Assembly: GCA_905183005.1 (NCBI GenBank) | Contig: CAJJDO010000004.1 | Location: forward strand, 972,499 to 1,036,498 | DNA: 64,000 bases | Direction of reading: 5' to 3' | Source of the DNA: Paramecium pentaurelia | Taxonomy: Eukaryota; Ciliophora; Oligohymenophorea; Peniculida; Parameciidae | Shown: piece by piece, positions 28,301 to 40,053 of the stretch | How the letters are laid out: the number at the start of each line of letters is the position of its first letter | Position numbering within the stretch: position 1 is the stretch's first letter | Made by a program: the position numbers and the translations under genes | Notes under the pieces: model-generated | The model's input: only the letters and a program-made list of their open reading frames with translations | Databases searched by the model: none | Told to the model about the DNA's origin: nothing

Positions 28301-28347
28301 TAGTTTGTATAAGTTTGGATTTTCAAAAAATCGTTGTCTAATTTCAT
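25336..28347 (-). CDS. Large coiled-coil protein
   Basis: About 1,000 residues dominated by Gln, Glu, Lys and Leu heptads, from MKLDNDFLKIQTYTNQLFDS at 28347 to ...LTDLRK before TGA 25336. A short globular N-terminus (residues 1-90) is followed by long coiled coil. A Ser/Tyr-rich break (HKYSSATKYSSSNN) lies near residue 190. The many Gln codons are TAA/TAG, which is why a standard-code reading sees only fragments here. The composition is typical of ciliary or basal-body scaffold proteins, but that is only a guess. Several plus-strand frames between 25.7 and 27.0 kb are shadows of this gene. Confidence 0.82.
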
Positions 28348-28463
28348 TCGTTATTTTATTAAATAAAACCATATTATATATAATATTCTAATGATATATA
28401 TTTGAATATGATTTCAAATATAGAAAATTAACATAAAAATAGAAAGTAGATAGATAGAAATTA

Positions 28464-28481
28464 ATATATATATATATATAA
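28464..28481. repeat. (TA)n microsatellite
   Basis: A short TA run abuts the stop codon of the ULK-like kinase gene. Confidence 0.85.
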
Positions 28482-30086
28482 TCATATTTCTAAATTATAT
28501 ATTTTCACTCTAATTTCTTAATAATGACTAGGTGTAATTTCATTGATTGGTTTACCATCCAAAAATTATTAAGTATTATTATTTATTATTACTTAATAAT
28601 AATAGGTTAGATAATCCAATAATAAAATACCAGTTTCATTTTATTCATTTATTCTAAGTTAATGATTTAATTCTCTAATAATATCCTTTAAAGAAGATAT
28701 ATCACCCAACAAAGACATTCCATAATATTCTTTATATTTCAAATAGACTTCTCTAAATGAATATTTATTTAATATGGAAATCACAAATTAATGATTGAAA
28801 TTGATTACTTTAATATTATTTACTCCTTTTTCATATGCTTCTTTTAGCTTGTAATAAATATTACACATACTTTATTCATAATGTCCATCACTTCCTTTCC
28901 AAAATATCCCATAATCCTCTCTCTCAATCTTGGAGATTGTAAATATTTTACATGATCAATTAATTGACAAGTACGATAGATAAATTTACATTAATTAAGG
29001 AAATTACAAATAACCTCTTCAGCTTAAGATTCTATGTAAAAAATAAATCTAAATCATACCATAATGAAAGCTTTAATATGTATGTTAAATAATAGTTCCT
29101 ATCTTCTCTTTAATTTGATTAGATTTTTAATGCTTATGTGAAGTAGAGCCACTTCTTGTACATTATTGAGTTTGATTAACTCTAACAACATTCATATTTG
29201 TAATTGATTTATTAAATGAATTACTGACTAAAGCTCCTCTCATTTTATTCAAAGCAGTAGTATTACGACGCAAGAAGAGTGGATGTTGATCAATATCACT
29301 TAGAGACAACCTTTAATTTTCATCAACCTATAAAGCTCTCCTTAAGAAATCTTTTGACTCTTCTGATATGGGTACATTTCGATTAAAATGCAATTATGAT
29401 ACAGATTCTTAAAATTCACTCTCCGAATTAATAACCCATGGACATTAACCATAAAGCATTTAATAATATACAACTCCAATACTCCAAATATCACTCTTCT
29501 CAGAATATTTATTCTCTAAATAACTTTCAGGACTCATATAAATAGGAGTACCAACCTTATAAAATACTTTCTCTTTTGGAGCTTTAATCATTTTAGAGAA
29601 ACCATAATCAGCTAATTTTGGAACTGAATTCTTTATTAAGATATTTGTTGGTTTGATATCTCTATGAATGACACCTTTCCTAATTTACTCTTTGAATCCA
29701 TTGATTATATGTCTCAATATTTTAAAAGCCTCAACTTCAGGTATTATACCCTACTATTAAATTAGTTTGCCTAAATCTCCTTAATTACAATATTCAGTGA
29801 TTATGTATGTATTATTGTTAGTGTGATAATAATCATGCAATTTGATAACATTGACTGACTATATTAATTTAAGTGCATTAATCTCTTAATTGATCAACTA
29901 TCTCTCAATTTCATTGCTGATTGCTTTCACATCAATTACTTTTACAGCAACAACTTCACCTGTGTTCTCATCCTTCCCTTTATACACCTTAGAACTGTAT
30001 CCTCGTCCAATCTACTCATGCATTAAATATGTATAATGTTCAATCTTCTTTTTTGGAATAAGGTTTTATTATGTTTGGGGCAACAT
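28482..30086 (-). CDS. ULK/ATG1-like Ser/Thr protein kinase
   Basis: Kinase domain at residues 20-285. The sequence shows a glycine loop (IGRGYSSKVYKG), VAVKVID with the ATP Lys, catalytic HRDIKPTN and GTPIYMSPE. The metal-binding motif is DYG instead of DFG, a conservative change. GDLGKLI and DIWSIGVVYYQMLYG are typical of ULK-type kinases. The 240-residue C-terminal region is helical and ends with EITPSHYQEIRVKIYNLEI at TGA 28482. It may be the substrate/adaptor-binding region seen in ATG1-family proteins (inference). Introns of 23 and 28 nt are required in the tail. An autophagy role is plausible but not shown. Head-to-tail with PP4R3, 18 bp apart. Confidence 0.88.
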
Positions 30087-30104
30087 TTTAGTAAATAAAT
30101 AAAA

Positions 30105-32174
30105 TCAATCATCATCAGGTTTTATTCTTTTAAAGCAATTATCACCAAAAATTATCCCCCTTGGTTTTTAATCTCTCACATGTGTCTCATCATCTTCTTC
30201 ATCCTCCTCATTCTTTTTCCTTACTATCCTACTGAAATCCAATCCAATATCATCCTTTTCCAAAATTCCTTGTTAATTTTCATTTGAATCTTCCAATTCA
30301 TAATATCTTTAATCATCCATCACCATAATCTAATCAATTTAACATTGATCCATTAGACGAATGAAAAAAGGATGATCAGATAAATTTAAAGTCTTAACAA
30401 TCAAAATCTATATAATATTTATGTTATATATTACTAAATGCTAACTTAAACTATTTTTAAGTTTAATGCATTTCAATATGTCTCTTATTTAGCCTTCCAA
30501 AATTCCATCTATTCTTTTACTAACAGCCAATAACACTAAAGAGTTACAAAAAGGTTTTAAAATTTCTGATATACCTGTAGTACTAATATACTTGAAATGT
30601 TTCAATGCAGACATCAATAAAAACTTATCCTTTCTCTACTCCCTTGATTATTGATTTAATATATTTAAAATGTAATTTGATAGAACAATAAGATCTTGTG
30701 ATATTGACTTTTATTATTAACAAATCCATTATACAAGTTCTTATAATACAAGAGCAGCTGAAAAATTCAATGGTTATTATAAACATCTACTTAGCCATTC
30801 TATGCATTGACTTTATATTGTAGAATTTGAACAAATCATTTGAACAATATCAAGTATTATGCTGTTTAGACCATTTACTTAACAAAATAATAGTGCTTCC
30901 ATACATTACCAAAATAAATCATGATTATTTTTCAAGAAATCCTATAAATATATTGAATTAGAATTTGCTATCATAATTGTTACTTGTAAGGTTGTAAAAC
31001 AAACTGGTGATGATAATATTTATTTAACTTTTAGTAAAGAATTTTAATACAAAATTTTAAGTAAATTAGATTGTGTTATACAATCAACAAAAGCATCATT
31101 CAATGATTTAATAGTTAAAAATGCTTTGAATTATAAGAAAAATTCATTAATAAATTTACACTTCACTTCAAAATCATCCATGAATTTCTCTAAAAAGTTT
31201 TCGAATTGATTTTTATGATAGATTAATAAGGTTTCCAATATTTTCTAATTATTTTCATGGATATAAAAATTGAACTCATTATAAAGTGGATCTTCAATAT
31301 AAAGATAATAAGCCATAACGCTTTCTTTCAAATATGACAATCTATAATTAAAATGAATCTTCTCTATTATTGAATCTTCAAACTCAGTTATTCTATGAAA
31401 CTTCAATTAATTTTTTAAGAATTGTCTATAAGATACTCTTTAAGGTCCTTTATTTTCAGAATGATCTTAAGAATAATTAATTAAATTACATTCCATAATG
31501 CCAAATAATGTCTCATAATATTTATCATTTAATAAACATTTCATTACATTTTCATTTTTAATATAGACTATACAATATTCAATAATTTATATACTTAGAC
31601 TTCTGATCACATAATGTAATTGTTCAAGTACATGATAATTAGATTATGTTTCTGCATCTTCAAAAATTCTCTTGATTGCTTCCATAAATTAATTTGTAGA
31701 ATCATTAGTTATTTTCTAAATAATTAATTCTGGACTGTCACTTATCTATGATAAAATGGCTTCTAAATTTTAATGGGATGGTATAATTGGATATGTCGAT
31801 TCAACATCATCAAAACGGAAATGTCTTCTACTATTTTATAATTAATTCCAAAATTCTGATGCATACCTAGAATCAATAAAACTAATTGCTATATCTAAAT
31901 TGATTTCACTTTCCTACCATTAAATTATATTTTCTCCCTAAAATTCATATATAGTTTCTGGCTACACCTTTAAATTGAGACACCATTCTTCCTTATTTGT
32001 ATTCAAATGAACATATTATACTAAATTGCTAAATTATTTTATTTATGTTTCCAAAATGCATCTAATAAAAGAAGGATTCACCCCATCTGTATGCACAATG
32101 TAAACATACCCTATACAAAATTCCTCCCATTAACCTTATAGCACATAGATTTTAGCTCTCTGTTAGCTATTCAT
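30105..32174 (-). CDS. PPP4R3: Protein phosphatase 4 regulatory subunit 3 (SMEK family)
   Basis: Regulatory subunit that targets PP4 phosphatase. The start at 32174 (MNSQQRAKIYVLQGQWEEF) enters the N-terminal EVH1/Ran-BP-like domain, with ENIIWQESEINLDIAISF matching the family pattern. An armadillo/HEAT-like SMK1 region follows: PQRVSYRQFLKNQLKFHRIT, KIHFNYRLSYLKESV, and RKDKFLLMSALKHFKYI, equivalent to the family's conserved ALRFMRRI segment. The tail is acidic (NEEDEEDDE), then KPRGIIFGDNCFKRIKPDDD to TGA 30105. The length of about 680 residues is normal for the family. Family assignment rests on order and motifs, so a dedicated search could still refine it. Confidence 0.85.
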
Positions 32175-32543
32175 TTATTATCAATGAGATTTAATATTAA
32201 ATTAAGTCAAAAAATACAAATATAAATCAATACAAATAAAGTAGATCTATTACATCTAATATTTAGATTGCTCATTCTAAATTTACTTGAATTGTAATAC
32301 TTCCTTGAAAATAATTACAAAAAATGTAAGAATACATAGTTTTATAATATATATAACATTTGATCAAAATAATATATTCATAATTATATATAATTTTTAA
32401 ACAGAATAATAGAATTCACTATATATATATACATATAATAAACTCTATAATTATATAGAAAAATATATACATATAATTTTTTAGTATTATTAATGTGAAT
32501 ATTAAACATAAACATTCTATTAATAATAATATTTACAAAATAT
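32175..32543. promoter_or_regulatory. Divergent intergenic region
   Basis: 369 bp of extremely AT-rich DNA between divergent starts. It contains dense ATATAT stretches. No discrete element is recognised. Confidence 0.4.
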
Positions 32544-33794
32544 ATGAATTTTAAATAAGAAGCTTTCTCAACTGTTGATACTATCTTTAAGCATATCTAA
32601 GAAAGTTAAAATGAAAGAATAATAAAAGCTTTAGGGGGAATGAAAGAAAATATATAAAAAAAATTGGAAGAATTAGATTAATAAGAAGAGGATTTAAAGA
32701 TTAAAGAAGTCTTTCTTCAAAAACTATAAAAGTTATAATAATTTACTGATAATCCAGGTAATCTTAAATAAGTTTGGAAATATGTCTCCTTTAAAATTTA
32801 TTAATAACAAGATCAATTTATGGAATTAATCAAAAATGTGCCGAATATTATTGAATATCAATTAAAGTAAAAAGTATTGACTTTAAGTACATTTATTAAA
32901 TAAAGTTGTGCTGAATTGTACTCGCACTAACTTGTTACATTTTAAATTAAATTATAACTTGATGAATAATTATAAAAAGAGAATATTGAAGAAGAAGATT
33001 GTGTTGGTTGTGTTACATATGTATCTCCAGAAGTATAAAATTAAAGACTGTTTAAAATTGAAATGAAATTAAAAGGATTTACTAGTAAAGTTAAAAAATT
33101 AGAAGATTTGATAAATAATGGTAATTTAGAATCAGATCTTTTAAAATTCACTTTTGATAATAAAAGTTAAAAAATAACCTTATGGAGTTCAGATGATTAA
33201 TTAAGTTATCAAATAACAAACAAGTATTCAATTTATTTATTTTTTAGACCAACTCTGGATGAATAACCAATATTTGAATAAAGAATATACTTATAAACAG
33301 GTATGGTAATTTAATTGACAAAAACTTTCTAAATATTTGTAAATGGTACTGGAAATGGCAATAATAAAGAGAAAATTGTTAATGAGCATTTCACTCCTTT
33401 TTAGTTTAGAGAAGATAAAAATTAGATTAAACCAATTTTATTGATTGAAAAATAAATATGGATCTCTTTAAATAATGGATTTGACGATGTAATTTATTAT
33501 CCAAATGAAAATCCAATCAAATTATCATAATATCAGACCCTTCCAAGAGGATTTGAAGTATTGTTATAAAATGATGGTTGTGGTCATTATATAACTGTTA
33601 TAGGTAATTGTTAAAAATTTGCACCAAGAATCTTATCCAAAAAAAAAAGTAGTGAAGAAAAAGATACACTTTTATAATTTAATACTTCATAAGAAAATTT
33701 TAATTTAGGAATCATTTATTAAGATAATATTAGATTATTATTAAATTCTGATTTACTTCCAATTTGGAATGGCACAGAAATATTTGATTTATGA
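32544..33794 (+). CDS. Hypothetical protein, helical N-terminus plus beta-rich C-terminus
   Basis: An uninterrupted 416-codon frame from ATG 32544 to TGA 33792-33794, with no intron needed. Residues 1-130 are helical and Gln/Lys-rich (ESQNERIIKALGGMKENI, KKLEELDQQEEDLKIKEV). The remainder looks globular and beta-rich, with NGFDDVIYYPNENP and QNDGCGHYITVIGNC. Two close Cys residues (EEDCVGC) lie near residue 150. No family recognised. The frame's length without TGA and its balanced composition make it a confident gene. Confidence 0.75.
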
Positions 33795-33847
33795 AATTAA
33801 TAGATATATATTAATTTTATTATCAATTATTGTTTAATAATAAATAG

Positions 33848-34931
33848 ATCAAATTAATAGGGTCTAGTATTTTAGACTTAAATATACCAAATAAGTCTTT
33901 TATCTAATTATCTTCTACATATTATGATAATTGTATATTTTTTAAAATGTATTTTACCAATTAATCCATATTTTCAGAATTTTCTAAAATTACAATTAAA
34001 ATTGATCTAAAATCTTACATTGTTATTGCAGGAAGATCTTAAGGATTAAAGAACTTATATATTCTAATATTATACTTTAATAAAAAAGTTAATTAAGGTT
34101 TCTTCTTTAAAATGTTAACTTATAATTATCTATTTAAATAATCTAAATTAATTATAGTACACTTTTTCTTATTCATTATGAGGATTTATATCAAAAGCCA
34201 ATAAAATTCTATCCTATATTACTCTTGATAATTCAGTAAAACTTAAATAGGATTCTCTTAAAATAAATTGATATATAAAAGGATCTATGACATTATTAAT
34301 ATATTTTACTTTTTCCTGATTCTTTAATATCATAAATATCATTATATTATTATGTATTTTTTACTAGCACCTTGAATTCTTTGATAGTATTCATTTCTTT
34401 ATATATTTCTTTCTTTGCTTATCTGATTACTCTTGGATTAATAGTCAATTATTTTTGATGTTCAATAATATTACTTATTATACTATTATTCATAGTTATT
34501 TCATCGCATAATTGACTTTCATCAGCTCTTCTAGTATTTAAAGAATCCTATTCGTATGACTTTAAAGTTTTCTTGTACATAGCTTAAATATTCATTGCTC
34601 CTTAAGTAACTGTAGCTTGTTTCATTATTTCTAAATCTCCTTCTGTAAATATATTATCTAATTTGCTAAAATGAAGCAATTCTTATTTAGTAGAATCATT
34701 TAGTTCATACCTCTTTCTTGGAGTTTTAGTCAAATTTTGTAGATGAAAGGGTAACAATTTCTATAACTTCTTATCTGATTTCATCAAATCCATCATATAA
34801 CTCTTGTACTTATAATTTTTATAACCTTTAACTTCAAGATATTTAGGTGCTGTTGATATTTTCTATATTTTAGGAAGACTAAAATGTGAAGATGAAGTAT
34901 TTCGAGATATTTTACTTTAAGACTCGTTCAT
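33848..34931 (-). CDS. Hypothetical basic protein
   Basis: Start at 34931 (MNESQSKISRNTSSSHFSLP), a Ser-rich basic N-terminus. A charged helical middle follows, KSDKKLQKLLPFHLQNLTK and KQATVTQGAMNIQAMYKKT, and the C-terminus ends at TGA 33848. About 330 residues. At least one short intron is needed around 34.2-34.4 kb, where the frame was not fully resolved. No domain recognised, no membrane segment, no signal peptide. Confidence 0.6.
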
Positions 34932-35582
34932 ATATTAATTAGAATTTAAATAAAATAAATAATATTCGTATATATGGTCTAATTAATTGTTAAAATATTT
35001 ATTGTATAAATTATAGTATTTATTATTATTATTATTCTTATAAGAATTGAACTTCCTTTTTAGTTTCATTTCAATTACAATATCTATAGAAAATACTTAT
35101 TAATTAAAGAAAATTATTAATTTATAGAAAACATGATAATTTTGATATTAATTTTTTAATGAAATATTATTCTTAGTAGTTGAAACAATTTTAATAGATT
35201 TTCAAATATATATAATACTTAATCTAAGTATTAATTTATAAAATGTATTAAATACAATAAAGTTTTTTTTTTAACATTTGTATATATATATATTAAATTT
35301 AATTGTTGAAACGAATATAATACTTCATATTTCTTCAAAAGAATGAAATTTTTATGTTAAGATTAAGATTGATTGTTAATAGATTGTAAATTAAATATTT
35401 AACATGGTTTATATGTTCTTATAATCATATTTTTAGTATTGGTTTAGATTTTTTAAAATGGTTGAAAATTTTTAGAAAAAATCTAAATTATATGAGAAAT
35501 CTGAAGTTTCGATTATAGTATACATTATATTAATAGTTATTAAATAGTTATATAGATTATATTATTAATTATTTTTATTTTT
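34932..35582. other. Intergenic, no gene seen
   Basis: 651 bp of low-complexity AT-rich DNA. It includes an (ATT)n stretch near 35,020 and TA runs near 35,210 and 35,280. No frame with an acceptable start and composition was found. Confidence 0.5.
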
Positions 35583-37184
35583 TCAATAGATAGAGCATTC
35601 ACAAGATAATTTCTAAGATCGAACCTTTTTTTTTACAATAGGTATATTTTCATTGATTTCTGATAACAATATTTCATTCTACTGAATAACTGTTCTAAGA
35701 TTTGTAAGAATTTCATTTTGTTTGTTTTAAATTTGAGTATCTGTTTTAAGGCTAATGAAAATTTTAAATATGATTACGATTGGAAGTAAAAGTTAGATTT
35801 TTTGAGTGTTTTATAATGATGATTTTGAGAAGGATTTCGATGATAGTTCATCTTAATTTTTCTATATATATTATTTATTACAATGATTTAAGCAATCAAT
35901 AAATTAAATATATTTATATACATCATTCACTAGGAATATTAAATGATATAAATTGAGATTTCTTTGCTTATTTTTTTTTTTAAGTTTGCTACTGTTCATA
36001 GCATTATTTAATTTAAGAATCTTATCCAAATGTATTTTCTTAAACTTGGATTTGATTATATTTTGGTGTTGAAGATTACAATACATCTACATCACCAAAT
36101 AATTATTTGATTGTTTCTTCATTTGTAAGTCCTTTCATAAGTAACTAATTAGATATAATTTAAATATATTTACTTGATTAATTAAAATTTGTAAAGTAGT
36201 TTCAGACTATGACATTTATTTAGAGTAAAGTAAAATATTCATGATTTCTCTTGCATTTGTTGTATAACCAATATTTTTTAATAACATGTAAGTTGAATCA
36301 AATAAATTCTATTGATTGGAATCCTCTAATGTCATTTCAGTCATCAACATATATTAATCTTGAGTTTAAACTGCAGCAATTTCTCCAAAATAAATAAAAT
36401 AATAATATAATTCACCATCTATTTAAATTCTTTATATTTCAAAGATCAAATGATCTAAATTCTTTTCCTTTAATTTTTAACAAAATACTTCACAAAAAAT
36501 TTAAAGATCTATTTAAATTGGTAAGACAAGTATTAAATTTTTACTCCATTCCAAAAAATAATCCAAAATATCAGAAATTGATGGGAAAATATTGTTAATT
36601 GATAAATTTTCATCAATAATTTAATAGTCTGGTTAAATGAAAAAGACATCATTTTAAATGATAGGTAATTTAGGCATAATAGCTTATAGAAATTCACATC
36701 TAATATTTAAATTACATATTGTTGTATTATGATTAGCATTTTTTATTTATTACATTGAAAAGTTATTTCCCAAAACAAAAGTATTAGTTTCAGAAGAGAA
36801 CTAAATTGCACTAATACCACTTCTAGATAGACCATCTACAATAAAAGAAGGTTTGACTTCCCTCATTCTTCTACCAATATATTGTAGTACTTTTTCTGGT
36901 ATCAAATAACTTGACTCATCCTATTCATATAATACATTATTATCAATATATGATATGAAAACTGATAAAGGATTCTTTTCTATTAATTTAGATTTTCTCA
37001 TGGAAAAATCAACGAAAAAATTCTTTTAAGTCATTCTAACAAGCATGTAATTTAATGTCTCAAAATTACCAAAAAGTTCTAAAGAAGTCTTTTCATCTTT
37101 TTTTATTGTTATTTATTTCTCTTCAATGATTTCCTCTTCATCCGAATCTAAAGTACAACATATGAAATTCCAAAATTTTTTCAT
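35583..37184 (-). CDS. TGS1-like methyltransferase-fold protein, catalytic motif lost
   Basis: Continuous frame from ATG 37184 (MKKFWNFICCTLDSDEEEII) to TGA 35583, about 530 residues, no intron required. LIPEKVLQYIGRRM, then FIVDGLSRSGISAIQF, matches the order of trimethylguanosine synthase, where these are the TPEKIAEHI helix and SAM motif I (VVDAFCGVGGNTIQFA). Motif I here has DGLSRSG, not the glycine-rich DAFCGVGG. The family's substrate-binding SPPWGGP is replaced by FIQPDYQ after DVFF. A Ser/Lys-rich tail follows, with one hydrophobic segment (LLLPIVIIFKIFISL). I infer a pseudoenzyme or highly diverged cap methyltransferase. Confidence 0.6.
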
Positions 37185-37353
37185 ATATAAATTATGACAT
37201 AATTGAATAAATTTCAATAAATGGAATTCATGAATAAAAGACTTTTTATAACTAATTATATTATTTTATATATGATGAATTAAATTGAATTATCACTTAA
37301 ATTTATTAAATATATATTATAAGATAGTTAAATAAATCAATAGACTAAAATTA

Positions 37354-37599
37354 TCAATTTTTAACTTTCCATTTTTATCTATCAAGTGGACAATAATCTT
37401 ATTCTTCTGTCCATCTAACTATACAGTGTAAATGAAAATGATGATTGCATGCACCTGTTACAGGAGGACATTCATCTCCTGGTAATTTACATCTAGGACA
37501 AGGTTATTCGAATGCTAACTAACAAATTGTACATCTATCTGTATCTAAACTCCATATCCATGAAGCAACAGCATTCCATTCTTTTATCTTGACTTTCAT
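37354..37599 (-). CDS. APC11: APC11/Rbx-type RING-H2 subunit
   Basis: 81 residues, no intron, the normal size for APC11 (human 84). MKVKIKEWNAVASWIW is the APC11 N-terminus that packs on the cullin-like subunit. CTICQLAFEQPCPRCKLPGD matches the APC11-specific insert. CNHHFHLHC is the RING-H2 core. The last pair of ligands reads CPLD, as in Rbx1, where APC11 normally has CPMC. Asp is an accepted zinc ligand in Rbx1, so the RING should still fold. Role: recruitment of E2 enzyme to the anaphase-promoting complex, or to a cullin if it is functionally Rbx-like. Confidence 0.88.
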
Positions 37600-37720
37600 A
37601 ATTTGAATTTAGTATATTAATTAAATTGTTTTAATTTATTTCTTTTAAATAATGAATAAACAAATAATAATAATAATAAAATATTTTAGTGTTTACAATT
37701 AATTTTTATTATATCATGTT

Positions 37721-38728
37721 TCAATTATTAAGAATAATATTTTTTATCAGTTCTTCTGTTATTTATTATCCAATAATCAAAATTTTACTAATTGATTATT
37801 GATTTGATATTGCTAAATTTGTAGGAGTTATTTCAAAGATATCTTCCACTCCTTATAATGAATACATGAATTATTCATCTTTACAAAATAACAACCCTTT
37901 AATTCTCATTATATTCAAACCTTCTTCCCACAACATTTATCCAATTTTAATATTCCATTCTTGTTGAGTAATATTAGGAGTATTTATATTTAAAAATATT
38001 TTATTTATATTTCCAATTTCTTCAAAATGGATATGTTCTTAATCAAATATTTTATTGTCTGCTTTTTCTGATTCGAAAATATTTTGAATATCAATTTATG
38101 CTTTTACAGATTTTAGTAATTTAGAATTAGGATTAATTATTTTTAATTACTTTTCTATTAAATTTATATCATCCTCTTTACACAAATCCTTTAAATAATA
38201 ATAATAATTGATATACTTAAAAATTTAACAACAATAAATCTGCATGTATTATTTATTTTCTAAATATTTCTAACTCATAAAGTGTCTTAAATTTATGGGA
38301 TGGAATTAAACCTACTATTGTTGCTAATTCTGCTGGTAAATTTAATCCTTAATCAGCCCATAACTCCTTTATTAAACTTGAAGGATCAGCTAAACCATTT
38401 GATTCAATTATTATAAATTGAATATTTGGTTTCTTCTCAATAAAATATTAAATGGCTGTCATCAATTATCCTCTTTTAATGACTTTTTATTTTACTTTGC
38501 AGAACAACATATACAACCATTGGGCAATTCAAAAAAAGAATCAAATATATCTCCATTATTATCTACCATTAAAGGTGCTTCAATTCCCATTTCATCTGAA
38601 AATTCATTCTAAATTACAGCCACTTAATATAGATTCTACACCTTTAGGATATATTGTAATAATGTAGTTTTACCAGAACCTAAATAGCCTGTAAGTAAAA
38701 TAATTTTGCATTTATTTGTATTGTTCAT
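37721..38728 (-). CDS. CobW/ZNG1-family metal-chaperone GTPase
   Basis: G3E GTPase of the CobW/P47K family. The start at 38728 gives MNNTNKCKIILLTGYLGSGK, with Walker A GYLGSGKTTL. PNGCICCS contains the family's CxCC metal-binding motif. Around 38.3 kb a stretch encodes LIIESNGLADPSSL-like sequence. The C-terminal CobW_C domain has NIMRIKGLLFCKDEQ and GVEDIFEITPT, ending at TGA 37721. Family members deliver zinc to target metalloenzymes. At least one short intron is required just after the P-loop and others near 38.2-38.6 kb. Two plus-strand frames at 38.4-38.7 kb are shadows. Confidence 0.85.
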
Positions 38729-38842
38729 ATAAATTATTTGAGGAAAATAATTAATCATAAAAAGCCTTACTATTTTAGTAAAATCTTACAAAATATATAA
38801 ATAAAGATAATGATTTTATTTTAATTATAAATTCTTAATCTT

Positions 38843-40028
38843 TCAAGATTCTGTTATTGCTTCTGAATTGTAAGTAAAATAATCGTAATTGTCATATAAT
38901 TCTTTTTTATTTACTGGACTATCAATTGCAGGTTCATCCAAAAACATCTTACAATTAAAATTTGATTACTTTATTAAAATATCTTAAATCTAATTCATCA
39001 TTTAATTCTGGAATTATTGGAGGTATTAATTAACGATTTTAGGCTTAATTCCAATCAATATCTTAAAAAAATTGATGTTTTTTTATTTATTATATATTAA
39101 TTCTTTATTTAGGCTAATAATATGGAATATATTTTACATTATTATTTAATAATCCTGTGAGTAGACTCGAACAACCTTCAGAAAACCATGGTTTCATTTC
39201 TATTGGTTTTTCACTTCTATTTCTGAACATGAGTGTACGATCCTAACTATAAAATGGTGCTGCTCCTGTTAACATTTCATACATCAAGGCTCCCAAACTC
39301 CACCAATCACAGGATTCGTCATGACCTAATTTATCATCAGAATATATTTCAGGAGCAAGATATTCTGGAGTTCCAACAATCGAATAGGATGGCTTATCTC
39401 GATTGCTTATAATTTTAGATAATCCAAAATCAATTAATTTGATATGACCATCAGAACATAATAAGATATTTTCTGGTTTTAGATCTCTATATAAAATCTT
39501 AGAATCATGCAAATATTCTAAGGCTATAATAATTTCAACAGCATAAAATTAAACTTAATTCTCTTTAAATTTATATGCTCTTCTTAAGTGGAAAAACAAT
39601 TCCCCACCTGCACAATAATCAATAACATAATAAAGCTTTTATTGAGTTTAAAATGCATAATGGAGTTTACTTATAAATGGATGATTGATCTTTTCTAAAA
39701 TTATTCTTTCTGTTTTAGCATATTCCACTTACTTTTTAACTTATAAATCATATTTGTTAACAATTTTCATAGCATAAATCTTCCCAGATGAACGCTTGCG
39801 AACCAACAATACTTTTCCAAAATTTCCCCTTCCTAATGTCTTTAACAATTTAAAGTCTGTCACGTTGAGTTTTTGAGAATCATTGGTTAGAATTATGCTT
39901 TGCTTATTAAAAGTAATAGTTTCTGTTTAATACTCATTAAGCGGTTTAGAATTGGTGTTCGCCTATTAAGATACAACATCTTATTAACTTTCCTCATTTT
40001 TTTTAAAACAATTGAGACATTATCCCAT
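38843..40028 (-). CDS. AGC-family Ser/Thr kinase with N-terminal acylation motif
   Basis: Start at 40028 gives MGQCLNCFKKNEES: Gly2 fits N-myristoylation, and Cys4/Cys7 could be palmitoylated, implying membrane attachment. The kinase domain has LGRGNFGKVLLV, YAMKIVNK, YRDLKPENIL, DFGLSK and GTPEYLAPEI. The activation loop reads KPSYSIVGTPEY, so the usual AGC Thr is Ser here. DWWSLGALMYEMLTG is typical of AGC kinases. The C-terminal extension ends with a hydrophobic-motif candidate, YDYFTYN, reached over a 22-nt intron (YFNK/MFLDEP). About 385 residues. Closest in layout to PKB/SGK/S6K-type kinases, but without a PH domain. Confidence 0.92.
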
Positions 40029-40053
40029 ATATATTATATAAAATACTTTTAAT

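Noticed and set aside
16855..28481. TA runs as telomere or centromere repeats
   Set aside because: Paramecium-type telomeres are G-rich repeats; these are short dinucleotide runs between genes.
35904..36086. Separate 60-residue gene
   Set aside because: It is an internal part of the TGS1-like gene frame once TAA/TAG are read as Gln.
38418..38667. Two overlapping plus-strand frames
   Set aside because: They lie opposite the CobW GTPase P-loop and CxCC region.
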